Positions 13,735 to 27,382 of a stretch of DNA of 64,000 bases are shown here, piece after piece. Both the position numbers and the translations under genes were made by a program. The first letter of the stretch is position 1. Every line of letters begins with the position of its first letter. Source of the stretch: Scylla paramamosain (taxonomy: Eukaryota > Arthropoda > Malacostraca > Decapoda > Portunidae); assembly GCF_035594125.1 (NCBI RefSeq), contig NC_087151.1, positions 17,065,001-17,129,000 of the forward strand. Direction: 5' to 3'. The notes below the pieces were generated by a model. It was not told the origin of the DNA, did no database searches, and was given only the letters and a program-made list of their open reading frames with translations.

Positions 13735-16700
13735 TTTATTTATTTTATGTAAGAGGGTCACTGGCCAAGAGCAACAAAAATATGAATTAAAAAAAAAAAG
13801 GTCCACTTAAATGCAAGTTCTCAGGACATTGCTAAATAGAATTATCCAATAACAGAGGATAAGTGTCTTGAAAGAGTTAGTCATAGGAAGGAGGAAATAC
13901 AGAAGCAGAGTTGCAGAGTTGACCAGAGAAAGGGATGAATGATTGAGAATACTGGTTAACTCTTGCATTAGAGAGGTGGACAGTGTAGGGATGGGAGAAA
14001 GAAGAAACTCTTGTGTAGTGAGGCTGTAGGAGGAAGGAAGGCATGCAATTAGTAAGATCAGAAGAGCAGTTAGCATGAAAATAGTGGTAGAAAATAGCAA
14101 GAGATGCAACACTGGTGATGAGAGATAAGCAGAAGACAGTCAGAGGAGAGGAGTTGATTAGATGAAAAGGAGGAATATGAGTGGAATCCCCCAATTCATG
14201 TGAAGCACATTCCATGCATGGATGAATAAGGCCCCTTTACTGGCTTTGCAATTGAAGTGGGGGGGTGAGAAAACCGGCAGAAAGGACTCAGAGTGCCTAA
14301 CTTCTTAGAAGCTATTTTAGTTAGAGATGAGATATTAAGTTTCTAGTTTAGATTATAAGTAAAGGACAGACCAAGGATGTTTAGTGTAGAAGAGGGAAAC
14401 AGCTGAATGTCATTGAAGAAGAGAGGATAGTTATTTGGAAGATGGTATCAAGTTGATAGATGGAGGAATTGATTTTTAGAGGCATTGAGCAATAATAATT
14501 TTCCTTTGCCCCGATCAAAAATTTTAGAGAGATCAGAAATCAGGCATTCTTTGGCTTTCCTGCATGAACTGTTTACTTCCTGAAATGTTGGATGTCTATG
14601 AAAAGACTTGGAAAAGTGTATAGTGGTATCATCAGCATAGGAGTGGATAGGAGAAAAAGTTTAGTTTAGAAGATCATTGATGAATAATAGGAAGAGAGTG
14701 GAGAACAGGATAGTTAATAGCCTTAGGAGAAGAGTGACTGTCTACCACAGCAGCAATGGAACAGAAACTTGAGGTGAAGTTACAGAAAGTAGGATAGAAG
14801 CTGTAGAAGGGTGGTTTGGAAATCAAAGCTTTTGTGCTAGACTGTCAAAAGCTTTTGATACATCTTAGGGCTCATCTACATGATTGGGTGGTACATATGG
14901 TGTTGTTGCATTTTTTGGATTGGTGTTGAGGCATGGAGACAGAGAATGATGCTGAATGATGGCTACCAGATACGCTGTCCATATGATCCCTTCCCACTGA
15001 TGGTATCGCAGTGTGAGGGAGACTACAGCAGCGATTGGCTGCACTTTTGTACGTTCTGGTTGCGGGAAAGATCATAAAAAAAAAAAGAGAAGACAAGTGT
15101 GGAGTGTGTGGGTTAAAGCATGGTTGAAAAACAGTGTGGAAGCTACAACCAATTGTTTAATGAACTGCAGTGTGGAAACAAAAAGGAGATAATCCAGTAC
15201 ATTTAGATGAGACCAACAGTATATGCCACGCTCCTACTCCTGTCTACAGCAGAGTGTGAATGGCATGCCTGTGGTTGACACAGGTGGCCTTGCAACTATT
15301 CAGCTCCCACATGTCACTGCCCAGCAAGTGTAGGTGGTTTAGCACTTGTCTGCATGGTCTATTTTAGGGAACAGTTATGAAGCCATGCTCCAAAACCACA
15401 CTACAGAACTGATCATGTAGACAAGCCCTAAAGCAACAGTAAAAGTTTCACTAAAATTCCTAAAAGAGGATAACCAAGATTCAATAAGGAAAGCCAGAAG
15501 ATCACCAGTAGAGTAGTCCCAATGGAACCTGTACTGGTGATCAGATATAAGGCTGTGAAGTGATAGGAGTTTAAGAATCTTCCTGTGGAGGATAGATAAA
15601 AAAACTTTAGAGAGGCAAGAAATTAAACCAATAGGATGGTAGTTTGAGGAATTAGAGCAATCACCCTTTTTAGGAAAAGGCTAGATGTAGGCAGATTTCC
15701 AGCAGGAAGGAAAGATAGATGTTGAAAGACAGAGTTGGAAGAGTTTGACTAGGCAAGGTGCAAACATGGAGGCACATTTTTTTAAGAACAACAGGAGGGA
15801 CCCTATCAGATCCATAAGTGTTTTGAGGGTTAAGGCCAGCAAGGGCATAGAAAACATCACTGCGAAGGATCTTGATGGGTAGCATGAAGTTGGTGGGTGA
15901 AGAAGAGGGAGGAACCTGAATCATCCAAGGTTGAGTTTTTAGCAAAGGTTCGAGTGAAGGGTTCAGCTTTAGAAATAGATGAGATGACACTGGTGCCATC
16001 AGCTGGAAATAAAGAAGTGAGATGTTTTTTGGCTAATTGCCAGAAGTCATGAGAGGAGTTAGATCTTGAAAGATTTTGACTTTCTACCAATGAAGTAGTT
16101 TTGGCTAGAAGAACAGATTTGGCATGATACCAGACAGAAGTATAAAGTGAATGTGATTTAGGTGATGGAAGGCTCAAGCTCCATTTGTGGGACACCTCTC
16201 TATCATGTATAGCATGAGAACAGACTTTGTAAAACAAAGGTTTGAATAACCAAGGTTTGAATGGTTTAAGTAGAGAGAAAGAATGAGGGATGTACACATC
16301 CATGCCAGACACTATCACCTCTTTTGTGGAGTCCATATATAGACAGGTCTTTGACATGGAAGCAGTAGTCATTCCAAGGAAAATCAAAATAATACCTCCT
16401 CAGTTCCCTGCAGTTAGCAGAGGCAAAATGCCAGAGGCACCTCTTTCTTGGGGAATCCTAAGGAATGATTGGAGCAATAGGACAAGATACAGATATAAGG
16501 TTGTGACCAGAGGAGCCCAACAGAGAAGATAGGATAACAGCATAAGCAGAAAGATTAGAGGTTAGGAAAAGTTCAAGAATGTTGGGCATGTCTCCAAGAC
16601 GGTCAGGAATACAAGTAGGGTGTTGGACCAGTTACTCTAGGTTTTGGAGGGTAGCAAAATTAGAAGTCAGTGAAGGGAGAAGAAACTCAGAGCTGGTGGT

Positions 16701-17400
16701 GAACATGGAAGTCTCCAAGAATGGATTTCCACAAAAGGGAAGAGAGGATGTGCTCCACTTTGGAAGTCAAGCAGTCAAAGATGTTTTAATAATCAGAGGA
16801 CTAGGGTGAGTGGTATACAGCACAGATAAATTTAATTTGAGAGTGGCTGCAGTTGTAGCCAGATGATGAAAAATTCAGAAGATTCAAGAGCATGGTTATG
16901 AGAACATTAAGTCATTGCACATAGAGACAACATTCAGTTTTGGATTGAAAATGAGAATAGAGAAAGTAGGAGGGAACAGAAAAAGGGTTACTGTCATTTG
17001 CCTCAGACACTTGTGTTTCAGCGAGAAAAAGATGATGAGGTTTAGTAAAGGAAAGGTGGTGTTCTATAGATTGAAAATCAGATCTAAGGCTGCGAATGTT
17101 GCAAAAGTTAATTAAGAAAAAGTTGAGGGGAGGCGTCAAGACACTTAAGGTCGATACCAGAAGAACAGTTTAAACAGGGGACAGTTGTGATCCCCTCCCC
17201 AGACAGGGACTCAGAGGCTGGTGCAGAAGTTGCCATATTTCATATAGAATTTTGAGTGAAGGGTGTGCATGTGTAATTAGGTGCATGTAGTTTTGTATGA
17301 AGGAAGAGAGTTATGTTTAGAGGGCAGGCTGTGACTGCCCCCTTGTGTTGTGAGACACAAAGGGAAACATTAAGTGAGGTCACAACTGGGTTATTGATAA
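13735..17400 (-). mobile_element. Jockey-like LINE, near full-length, disrupted (copy 'B2')
   Basis: The 3' tail is at 13735-13790 (ttatgtaagagggtcactgg) and the 5' leader reaches about 17400. From the 5' end: leader (17150-17400, containing gtgttgtgagacacaaaggg, shared with the copies at 23500 and 42930), endonuclease start (16912-17139: NFCNIRSLRSDFQSIEHH, LFLAETQVSEAND), weakly conserved endonuclease middle (16540-16800), linker (15860-16390, KPWL and HDFWQLAKK), RT fingers (15670-15860, YGSDRVPPVVL) and the C-terminal domain (13877-14215). The RT palm core is poorly preserved. A 561-base MITE interrupts the palm at 14868-15428. Multiple frame breaks; dead. Confidence 0.82.
14868..15428. 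mobile_element. 561-bp MITE nested in the Jockey-like LINE
   Basis: The ends are inverted repeats: gggctcatctacatgat on the left and, complemented, gggcttgtctacatgat on the right. The LINE sequence resumes directly on both sides: the flanks align with cttttcatatatccaaggca at 9388-9407, where no insert exists. TA flanks each end (14866-14867, 15429-15430). The interior includes cagcgattggctgcac and a poly-A run but no transposase. The TIR style is reminiscent of PIF/Harbinger MITEs, while a 2-base TA duplication would fit Tc1/mariner; the superfamily is left open. Confidence 0.8.
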
Positions 17401-17833
<433 letters not shown>

Positions 17834-17865
17834 GAGGAGTGACTTTACATATAATAACCCTTTGA

Positions 17866-17920
17866 GTTGTTTCAGATGCCACTTTTAAGCATCACATGGT
17901 CCATGGGTTTCATTCTGTAG
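17866..17920 (+). promoter_or_regulatory. Two in-frame alternative 3' splice sites
   Basis: gttgtttcag ends at 17875 and tttcattctgtag ends at 17920. They are 45 bases apart and give the same phase with no stop between, so either can open exon 'A'. The extra 15 residues would include HHMVHGFHSVG. Confidence 0.5.
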
Positions 17921-18119
17921 GTCGAGGCTCCCCCCTGGCTCCACCCAGCAGTGGCAGTAGTGGGTTCAGCGACGATGACAGCCTTCACTATGATGATGGC
18001 CGAGGCCTTACCCTGGAGGAGTTTGTGCGGTACTTGAGGGACAAGGGGCGGCAAGGTCTCTATCATGACTACACACAAATTAAGAGCCGTCCCCCTGAAG
18101 GAACCTTTGAAAATTCCAG
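17921..18119 (+). CDS. PTPN9: PTPN9-like exon 'A': linker and start of PTP domain
   Basis: The exon encodes a Ser/Pro/Asp-rich linker (PPSSGSSGFSDDDSL) followed by the opening helix of the phosphatase domain (LTLEEFVRYLRDKGRQGLYH, then KSRPPEGTFENSR). The layout LT-EE-V-YL-KG-GLY matches the segment before the catalytic core in PTPN9 proteins. The acceptor is tttcattctgtag at 17908-17920 and the donor is ag/gtacag after 18119, leaving a split Arg codon (phase 2). A second acceptor, gttgtttcag, ends at 17875; using it adds exactly 45 bases and keeps the frame, so the true start may be 17876. A (CT)n tract lies 46-90 bases upstream. The preceding exon is not recognisable in the 17.9 kb upstream. 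Confidence 0.8.
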
Positions 18120-18391
18120 GTACAGAACCACTTCTGCTGTGGCAGTACTAATACTAACAAGGACAAAGCTTGCATGGAGGTGAAATCTTTTTAGCTCATG
18201 TAGAAGTGAAAGCTTATCCATGTTTTAATTTCTAATAGCTTTGGAACATTTCCTGTAGTAAGATGCTATATTTAGAAATGCAAGAAAGCAAGTACAAAGT
18301 TTAAAAGGTTTAAATTTGATTCTCTTTTTCATTCTGGAATAGATAATGAATGATGCAAGGTTGTTGTTTCACTGTTCTAGATTTGTATATA

Positions 18392-19088
18392 CAGTGGAAC
18401 CTTGGTTCTCAAACCCAGTTTGCTCCTGAATGCCGTCCCAAATCTGAAATGTTCAGAAACCAAAACTATTTTTCCTATAGGAATCAATGTAAAATAGTTC
18501 ACTCCATTCCCAGTCACCTGTCCACTCCACAGCATCTCCAGCTCAGATATTATTTATCTGAAATAGATGTACTGAATGACCTTTGTAATATGGAACTCAT
18601 AAGATGTTGTTTAGACCGTGCAGGTATTCTCTTCGTCACCAATCTAGTGAGGGAAACCTTACAGAGTAGCACAGAGAGGAGCAACCCACTTACTGCTAAA
18701 ATGAAGGTGATCATAACATTTAGACATCTTGCTGCTGAGAAAAGCTTTTGGAAAAATGCAGTTGTGCAGTAGTAGTAGTGATGTCATTGTAGATCATTGA
18801 GAGAGCCACAGGTGGCACGAGTTTATTCCTACCCGAAAATTGTCTGTTTACATTGAGGCTCTTAAGTGAGATTACATTTACTTACTTCAAAGTTTTGAAC
18901 TGTTTATAGAAACTATAAATTGGCAATAAACAGCAGCTTTTGCTTTTTCTCTTTTAGCATATGAAATTCAGTAACTTTATTTGAGAACCAAATTATGGTA
19001 TGGCAACTGAAGCAATTATGGGTTCAAAATTTTGTTTGAAAACTGATCTGTTTGAAAAGGGAGGCATTCAGTAACTGAGGTTCCACTG
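18392..19088 (+). mobile_element. TA-flanked DNA transposon with HARBI1-like fragment (copy 'H1')
   Basis: The ends are inverted repeats: cagtggaaccttggttctc on the left and, complemented, cagtggaacctcagttactg on the right. TA lies outside both ends. Inside, a + strand frame (about 18555-18770) reads MELIRCCLDRAGILFVTNLV, then ETLQSSTERSNPLTAKM and KVIITFRHLAA. The Leu-Asp-Arg, T-RS-LT and LRHLA-G pattern resembles the N-terminal region of HARBI1-type PIF/Harbinger nucleases. No DDE catalytic part remains, so it is non-autonomous. Related copies lie at 50120-50870 and 60719-61502 in the opposite orientation. It sits in the intron between exons 'A' and 'B'. Confidence 0.7.
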
Positions 19089-19587
19089 TAATTCCAATCC
19101 CTATATATTCTGAGAGGTAGATGGTGAGACAGCATTTTGTGCCGTTAGATGGAGATATGAGGGGTAATTTCCTCAGTCCTCTGTAATGAATTTTGAGTTT
19201 TGTATTGATAATTCAGCTGTTTATTTTATTTTTTATTGTAATGTTTTAATGTGTTAAGGGAAGGGAATGTATGAATTGTGTGTGTGTGAAAGTTGTATTG
19301 TCTTTTATATGTATCCTGTAACATCCTATGGGGGACTTCCCAAGCTCGCTGTCACTACATGGCATTGCTGTACTGAGTTGCTAGCCTGAAAAAAAACCTT
19401 AATCACCTTTACTTCCATGCATTTGTGCAAGAAGCTCTTCGTCAAAGTATCAGCACACAAAACTGATGTGGTCAGTAAACTTCACAGCAAAAACATAAGA
19501 GATGTAAAAAATTAACCATAGTTGTTGTACTCCTTGAAAATCAAACCTTATTTTTTAAACTGAAGCTTTTAAACTGAAGTCCTAAGT
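19089..19587. other. Intron sequence, nothing recognised
   Basis: About 500 bases of AT-rich intron between the DNA transposon and the minisatellite. No motif found. Confidence 0.5.
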
Positions 19588-20150
19588 CTTGAACCAAATG
19601 GAACAACAGCATTGAAGCAGTCAAGATGCAGTATTGAAGTGAAGATTGACAGCTGAGAAGTCCTAACTCCTAAGTCTTGTGCAACAGGAACAACAGCACT
19701 AAAGCAGTTGAGATGTGTGTCTCTGATATGGACTAATGGCTTGAAGAGTCCAATCTTGAAATGACAGGAACAGCAGCTATAACAGGCAAGATGCATCTGT
19801 GACGGCTTGAAGATTCCAATCTTGAAACAACAAGAATAGCAGCTATAGCAGGCAAGATACATCTATGACAGCTTGATGAGTCCAGTCTTGAGATGACAGG
19901 AACAGCAGCAATAGCAGGCGAGATGCATCTCCGATTGGTTGAAGAGTCCAGTCTTGAAATGACAGGAACAGCAGCTATACCAGGTGAGATGTATTTGTGA
20001 CAGCTTGAAGAGTCCAGTCTTGAAATGACAGGAACAGCAGCTGTAGCAGGCAAGATGCATCTCTGACAGCTTGAAGAGTCCAGTCTTGAAATGACAGGAT
20101 CAGCAGCTATAGCAGGGGAGTTGCATCTGTGACAGCTTGAAGAGTCATAT
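19588..20150. repeat. 66-bp minisatellite in the intron between exons 'A' and 'B'
   Basis: The phrase cttga, followed by -atgacaggaacagcag-, recurs at 19755, 19821, 19887, 19953, 20019 and 20085: five exact steps of 66 bases. Looser units start at 19588 and 19676 (steps 88 and 79). Each unit carries a gcttgaagagtcca block and an atgcatct block. The right end trails off near 20150. Because 66 is a multiple of three, the - strand stays open across the array and reads as a 22-residue repeat (VISRLDSSSCH-C-PAIAA-P); I treat this as a by-product, not a gene. Confidence 0.92.
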
Positions 20151-21547
<1,397 letters not shown>

Positions 21548-21640
21548 CACCATCTGCATAAGAAAGATTTTTCTAATATCATTGATATTAGTATATAGCT
21601 GTAACATCCAATGAGTAAATTGGTGAAATTTCTTTTACAG

Positions 21641-21801
21641 AAAAAGGTGCAATCAGGTCAAAAATCGATATACTGATGTCCTGTGCTTTGACAGCACTCG
21701 AGTTGTGCTGGCAGCTGAGGATGAAGAGGGACACACTGATTATATTAATGCAAACTATGTTGATGGATATAAACAAAAAAGGGCTTTCATATCTACCCAA
21801 G
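21641..21801 (+). CDS. PTPN9: PTPN9-like exon 'B': KNRY and DYINANY motifs
   Basis: The exon starts after the acceptor tttcttttacag at 21640; its first base completes the Arg codon begun in exon 'A'. It encodes [17 protein letters not shown], the substrate-recognition KNRY loop of classical PTPs, then [20 protein letters not shown] and [16 protein letters not shown], the conserved DYINA-GY-Q core. It ends CAA G before the donor gtagga, leaving a Gly codon split in phase 1. Length (161 bases) and phase fit its neighbours. The Asn-Tyr-Val-Asp-Gly-Tyr-Lys-Gln-Lys stretch is close to that of PTPN9 relatives, which favours this subfamily over other PTPs. A (TA)n tract lies 96 bases upstream. Confidence 0.9.
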
Positions 21802-21876
21802 GTAGGAAAATTTCAGTCAGGAATTCATTACCACTTTAAAAGATAATAGGAAAATGTTTTTTTCCTTTTCTTCATC

Positions 21877-22190
<314 letters not shown>

Positions 22191-22198
22191 ATAGTATA

Positions 22199-23142
22199 GA
22201 GCAATGGAATGGCAACCTACTTGTATTCCTGACCGTCTTAGAGATACGCTCAACATTCTTGACCTTTTCCTAACCTCTAATCCTTCTGCTTATGCAGTTA
22301 CCCTCTCTTCTCCATTGGGCTCCAGTGGGGCAGAGCAAACTTAGTATTGTTCAATGACTCAAAAACTCAATTCCTCCATCTATCAACTCAACACAACCTT
22401 CCAGACAACTATCCCCTCTTCTTCAATGACACTCAACTGCCCTCCTCTTCTACACTGAACATCCTCAGTTTGTCCTTTTCTTATAATCTAAACTGGAAGC
22501 TTCACATCTTATCTCTACCTAAAACAGCTTCTATGAAATTAGGTGTTCTGAAATGTCTCCACCAGTTTTTCTCACCCCCTTGCTGCTAACTCTGTACAAG
22601 GGCCTTATCCGTCCATGTATGGAGTATGCTTCACATGTCTGGGGAGCTCCACTCATACTGCTATTCTAGACAGGGTGGAATCAAAAGCTTTTCATCTCAT
22701 CAACTCCTCTCCTCTAACTGACTGTCTTCAGCCTCTTTCTCATTGCCGCAGTGTTGCATCTCTAGCTATCTTCTACCACTATTTTCATGCTAACTGCTCT
22801 TCTGATTTTGCTAACTGTATGCCTCCCCTCCTCCCACACCCTTGCTGCACAAGACTTTATTCTTTCTCTCACCCTTATTCTGTCCACCTCTCTAATGCAA
22901 GAGTTAACCATTAACCAGTATTCTCAATCACTCATTCCTTTCTCTGGTAAACTCTGGAACCCCTTGACTGCTTATATATTTCCACCTTCCTGTGACTTGA
23001 ATTCCTTCAAGGAGGAGGTTTCAAGACACTTATCCTTCAATTTTTGACTACTGCTTCAGACCCTATGCAAGGACCATAGTCTCAATGGGCTTTTTTTTTA
23101 TTAGGTTTTTGTTGCCCTTGGCCGGTGTCCCTCCTACATAAA
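22199..23142 (+). mobile_element. Jockey-like LINE, internally deleted (copy 'B3')
   Basis: The copy opens in the endonuclease C-terminus (CIPDRL, then [20 protein letters not shown]) and, at about 22330, jumps into the region just after the RT catalytic box (GAEQT-/[14 protein letters not shown] text followed by SKTQFLHLSTQHNLPDNYPL). The linker and RT core, roughly 1.9 kb by comparison with copies 'B1' and 'B5', are missing. The C-terminal domain ([20 protein letters not shown] at about 22680) and the 3' tail ttgcccttggccggtgtccc follow, ending in an A run at 23141-23150. In the sense orientation of PTPN9, in the intron between exons 'B' and 'C'. Confidence 0.85.
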
Positions 23143-23149
23143 AAAAAAT

Positions 23150-23467
23150 GGTTAGGGAAGGGCTGGATAGGCATAGAACTAGAGGGAAGAATGAGATTAG
23201 AGATTTGTCTGGGATGGCCTGGAATAGTTGGGCAACAGACAAAAGTAAGTGTTGAATGTTGGAGAAGCCCATTTCCCTGCAGTGGAATCATAAAACCTGA
23301 TAATAATAGTGACTTATTTTGTTTGCTGCTAACTATCATATGTGTGGTCAGTGTATTCATTTTCATGTATTACCACAACTAGTTTTGTTATCAACAATAT
23401 CTAAAGAATGTAATCTTGTGATGACTATAGTTTTTTTATAATACAAATGTGTAAACATCACCATCTA
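23150..23467. other. Spacer between two LINE copies
   Basis: About 320 bases of intron with no recognised repeat or exon. Confidence 0.5.
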
Positions 23468-24672
23468 CAATGCAACCTACATGTGACCTCACTGAATGTT
23501 TCTCTTTGTGTCTCACAACACAAAGGGGTAGTCACAGCCTGCTCTCTAAAGACAACTCTCCTCCTCCACACAAAGCACCTAATAACACACACACCCTTCA
23601 CTCAAAAAAATTCAAAATTATCATGGCGACTCTTGCATCAGCCTTGTAGTCCCCATCTGGGGAGGGGACCACAAATGTCCCCAGGTTGGACTGCCCTTCT
23701 GACAATGACCCTAAGTGTCTTGACACCCCCTTCAACTTTTCTTCATTAACTTCTGCAGCATTCGCAGTCTAAGATCTAATTTTCAATCTGTAGAACACCA
23801 CCTTTCCTCTTCTAAACCTCATCTTCTTTTCCTCACTAAAACTCAGATGTCTGAGGCAACTGACAGTAGCCCCTTTTCTGTTCCCTCCTACTTTCTCTAT
23901 CCTCAGTTTCAATCCAAAGCTGGATGTTGCAGGATCCCCCTAAGCATAGGTGCCTCTGGTGTTTTGCCTCTGCTAGTTGGGGGACCTGAGGAGGTATTTT
24001 GCTGATTTTCCTTGGAATGACTACTGCTTCCATGTCAGAGACATGTCTTTGTGTGCTGAGTGCATAACAGAGGTGATAGTGTCTGGCATGGAGGCGTACA
24101 TTCTTCGCTCTTTTTCTCAACCTAAACCTTCCAAACCTTGGTTTAACACAGCTTGCTCTTGTGCTGTACATGATAGAGAGGTGGCCCACAAAAAGTACTT
24201 AAGCCTTCCATCACCAGAATCTTTTGCACTTTACATTTCTGCCTGGAACCATGCCAAGTCTGTTCTCCAACTAGCCAAAAACTCCTTCATTAACAGAAAG
24301 TGTCAAAATCTTTCAAGATCTAACTCCCCTCATGACTTCTGGCACCTAGCCAAAAATATCTCCAATAACTTTGCTGCTTCTTCTTTCCCTCCTTTATTTC
24401 AACCAGATGGCACCACTGCTATCACATCTATCTCTAAAGCTGAACTCTTCACTCAAACCTTTGCTAAAAACTCTACCTTGGATGATTCAGGGCTTGTTCC
24501 TCCCTCTTCTCCACCCTCTGACTACTACATGCTACCTATAAGAAAAAATAAATAAATAAAATAAAAAATTTGACTACCACTTTGGACCCTCTTCTGGGGC
24601 TGGCATCTCAGTGTTTTTTTTTTTTTTTTTTTTTTTTTTTTTCAGCCAGTGTACCTCCTAAAAAAAAAAGTG
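23468..24672 (+). mobile_element. Jockey-like LINE, two internal deletions (copy 'B4')
   Basis: The 5' leader (23468-23735, with gtgtctcacaacacaaaggg) leads into the endonuclease start (NFCSIRSLRSNFQSVEHH-like, LFLTKTQMSEATD). At about 23930 the sequence jumps to the linker ([20 protein letters not shown]), which is open to about 24555 ([37 protein letters not shown]). At about 24545 it jumps again to the 3' terminal sequence (ttgactaccactttggaccc), then a T run and agccagtgtacctcctaaaa. Most of the endonuclease, the whole RT and the C-terminal domain are missing. It can only have moved, if at all, with proteins supplied by other copies. Confidence 0.85.
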
Positions 24673-26175
<1,503 letters not shown>

Positions 26176-26639
26176 CTCTCTTTTTTTCAGGACTCAATTT
26201 AAGTTCTTTTTAATAGCCTTCACCCAATAATCTTAATATCCCTTCAGAAAGAGCACTACATAATACTTGGCATCAACCAGCAGTTCCCATGGCCATAGGC
26301 AGAAATGGGGCTTCACCTCTCCCAGGTGGGGATAGGAAAGAATGCATTGAGTAATTTCAATTATTGTAAGTGGAACAAATCCAACTAAGAAGAGAAAAGA
26401 GGTAATAGAAAGTTTTAGATAGGGAAGATTGATGCAGGGGTGCAAGAGAAACATTGAGGAATGATTGAGTGTTGGAATAGAAATGAGAACAAAGTGTGAA
26501 AATGAGTGGAAGGAGGCTGCTGCAGTGTTACATGGATGCACTTGAGTGGCAAGGATTGGGGAAAGTGTCAGCAAAGGGAAAAGTAGAGATAATTAGATAA
26601 ACTTAAGTTTGTGTACACCAGTCTAAAGCTACAAACATA
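26176..26639. other. Intron, no gene recognised
   Basis: A - strand open stretch of 113 codons at 26233-26574 has no domain, weak start context and Leu/Ser/Phe-rich composition; not called a gene. Confidence 0.5.
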
Positions 26640-27045
26640 GGTGGAATAAGTATTGAAATGTTAAAGGATGGTGAAAGATTTGATGCTTCTTATATGCAAA
26701 ATGGCCTGGAGACAAGGAGAAATATCAATTAAGTAGAAGGTAGTTATTGTAATCGTTTAGGAATGATTATAATAGTTAAAAGAAGATATGTTTGTTTTGT
26801 GTGTTAGGAATAGTCTTTGGGAATCTTGACTGAGAGACTGATGAAATTGACTCAGGTGAAGGTCAATGAGGAGCAGGGAATATTTAGGAAAGAAAAAGGT
26901 TGTATAGAGCAGGTTTTTTGCAATTAAAAGGATAGAAAATTGTATGCAGCATTCATGGACATAGAAAACTATACGATAGGTTGGACAGAAAAGTTGTCGG
27001 ATGTTCTTGAGATTTATGATGGAGGAGGACAGTAGGAGGATTTTT
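26640..27045 (+). mobile_element. Third LINE family, RT fragment
   Basis: The translation shows a reverse-transcriptase entry segment ILTERLMKLTQVKVNEEQG, then FRKEKGCIEQVF and, after a frameshift, KDRKLYAAFMDIENY. This matches the F-K-KGC-QIF and LYAAFMDLEKAYDRVDR type of LINE polymerase that differs from the CR1-like and Jockey-like families elsewhere in the window. Both ends fade without a recognisable element end. Frameshifts show decay. Confidence 0.6.
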
Positions 27046-27382
27046 TAAATATATGCATTTGCATTTGGACACATCTGTTGCATCCTTGTGTGTCTTGTAT
27101 CATATACGAGGATGTGTCCTCTGCATCTTTTAGCCAGCGCAGTGTTATTTTCTTCCCGGATATTGTACAGTTGTTTTCAGAATGTAGGTCACATATAATA
27201 CGGTATCTTATTTGACTTTCAGTATTATTATTGTGCAAGAAAATCAGTGTCTTGTGTGTATTTATACTTCACACTAACAGTCAATTCTAACAGAAAATCA
27301 CACATGCGCACACGCACACACAGAAATAATTTACCATAAAATTTACAGACTTCTTTTTCTCTCTCTTTTTTTTTTTTTTCTA
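27046..27382. other. Intron spacer before a LINE tail
   Basis: About 340 bases. No recognised feature except a C/T/T-rich run at 27350-27380 that leads into the antisense LINE tail. Confidence 0.5.

Noticed and set aside
19588..20150. CRISPR array
   Set aside because: Repeats are directly adjacent 66-base units with no unique spacers, and the genome is eukaryotic.
26233..26574. 113-codon - strand open frame
   Set aside because: Leu/Ser/Phe-rich composition typical of antisense purine-rich text; no recognisable domain.
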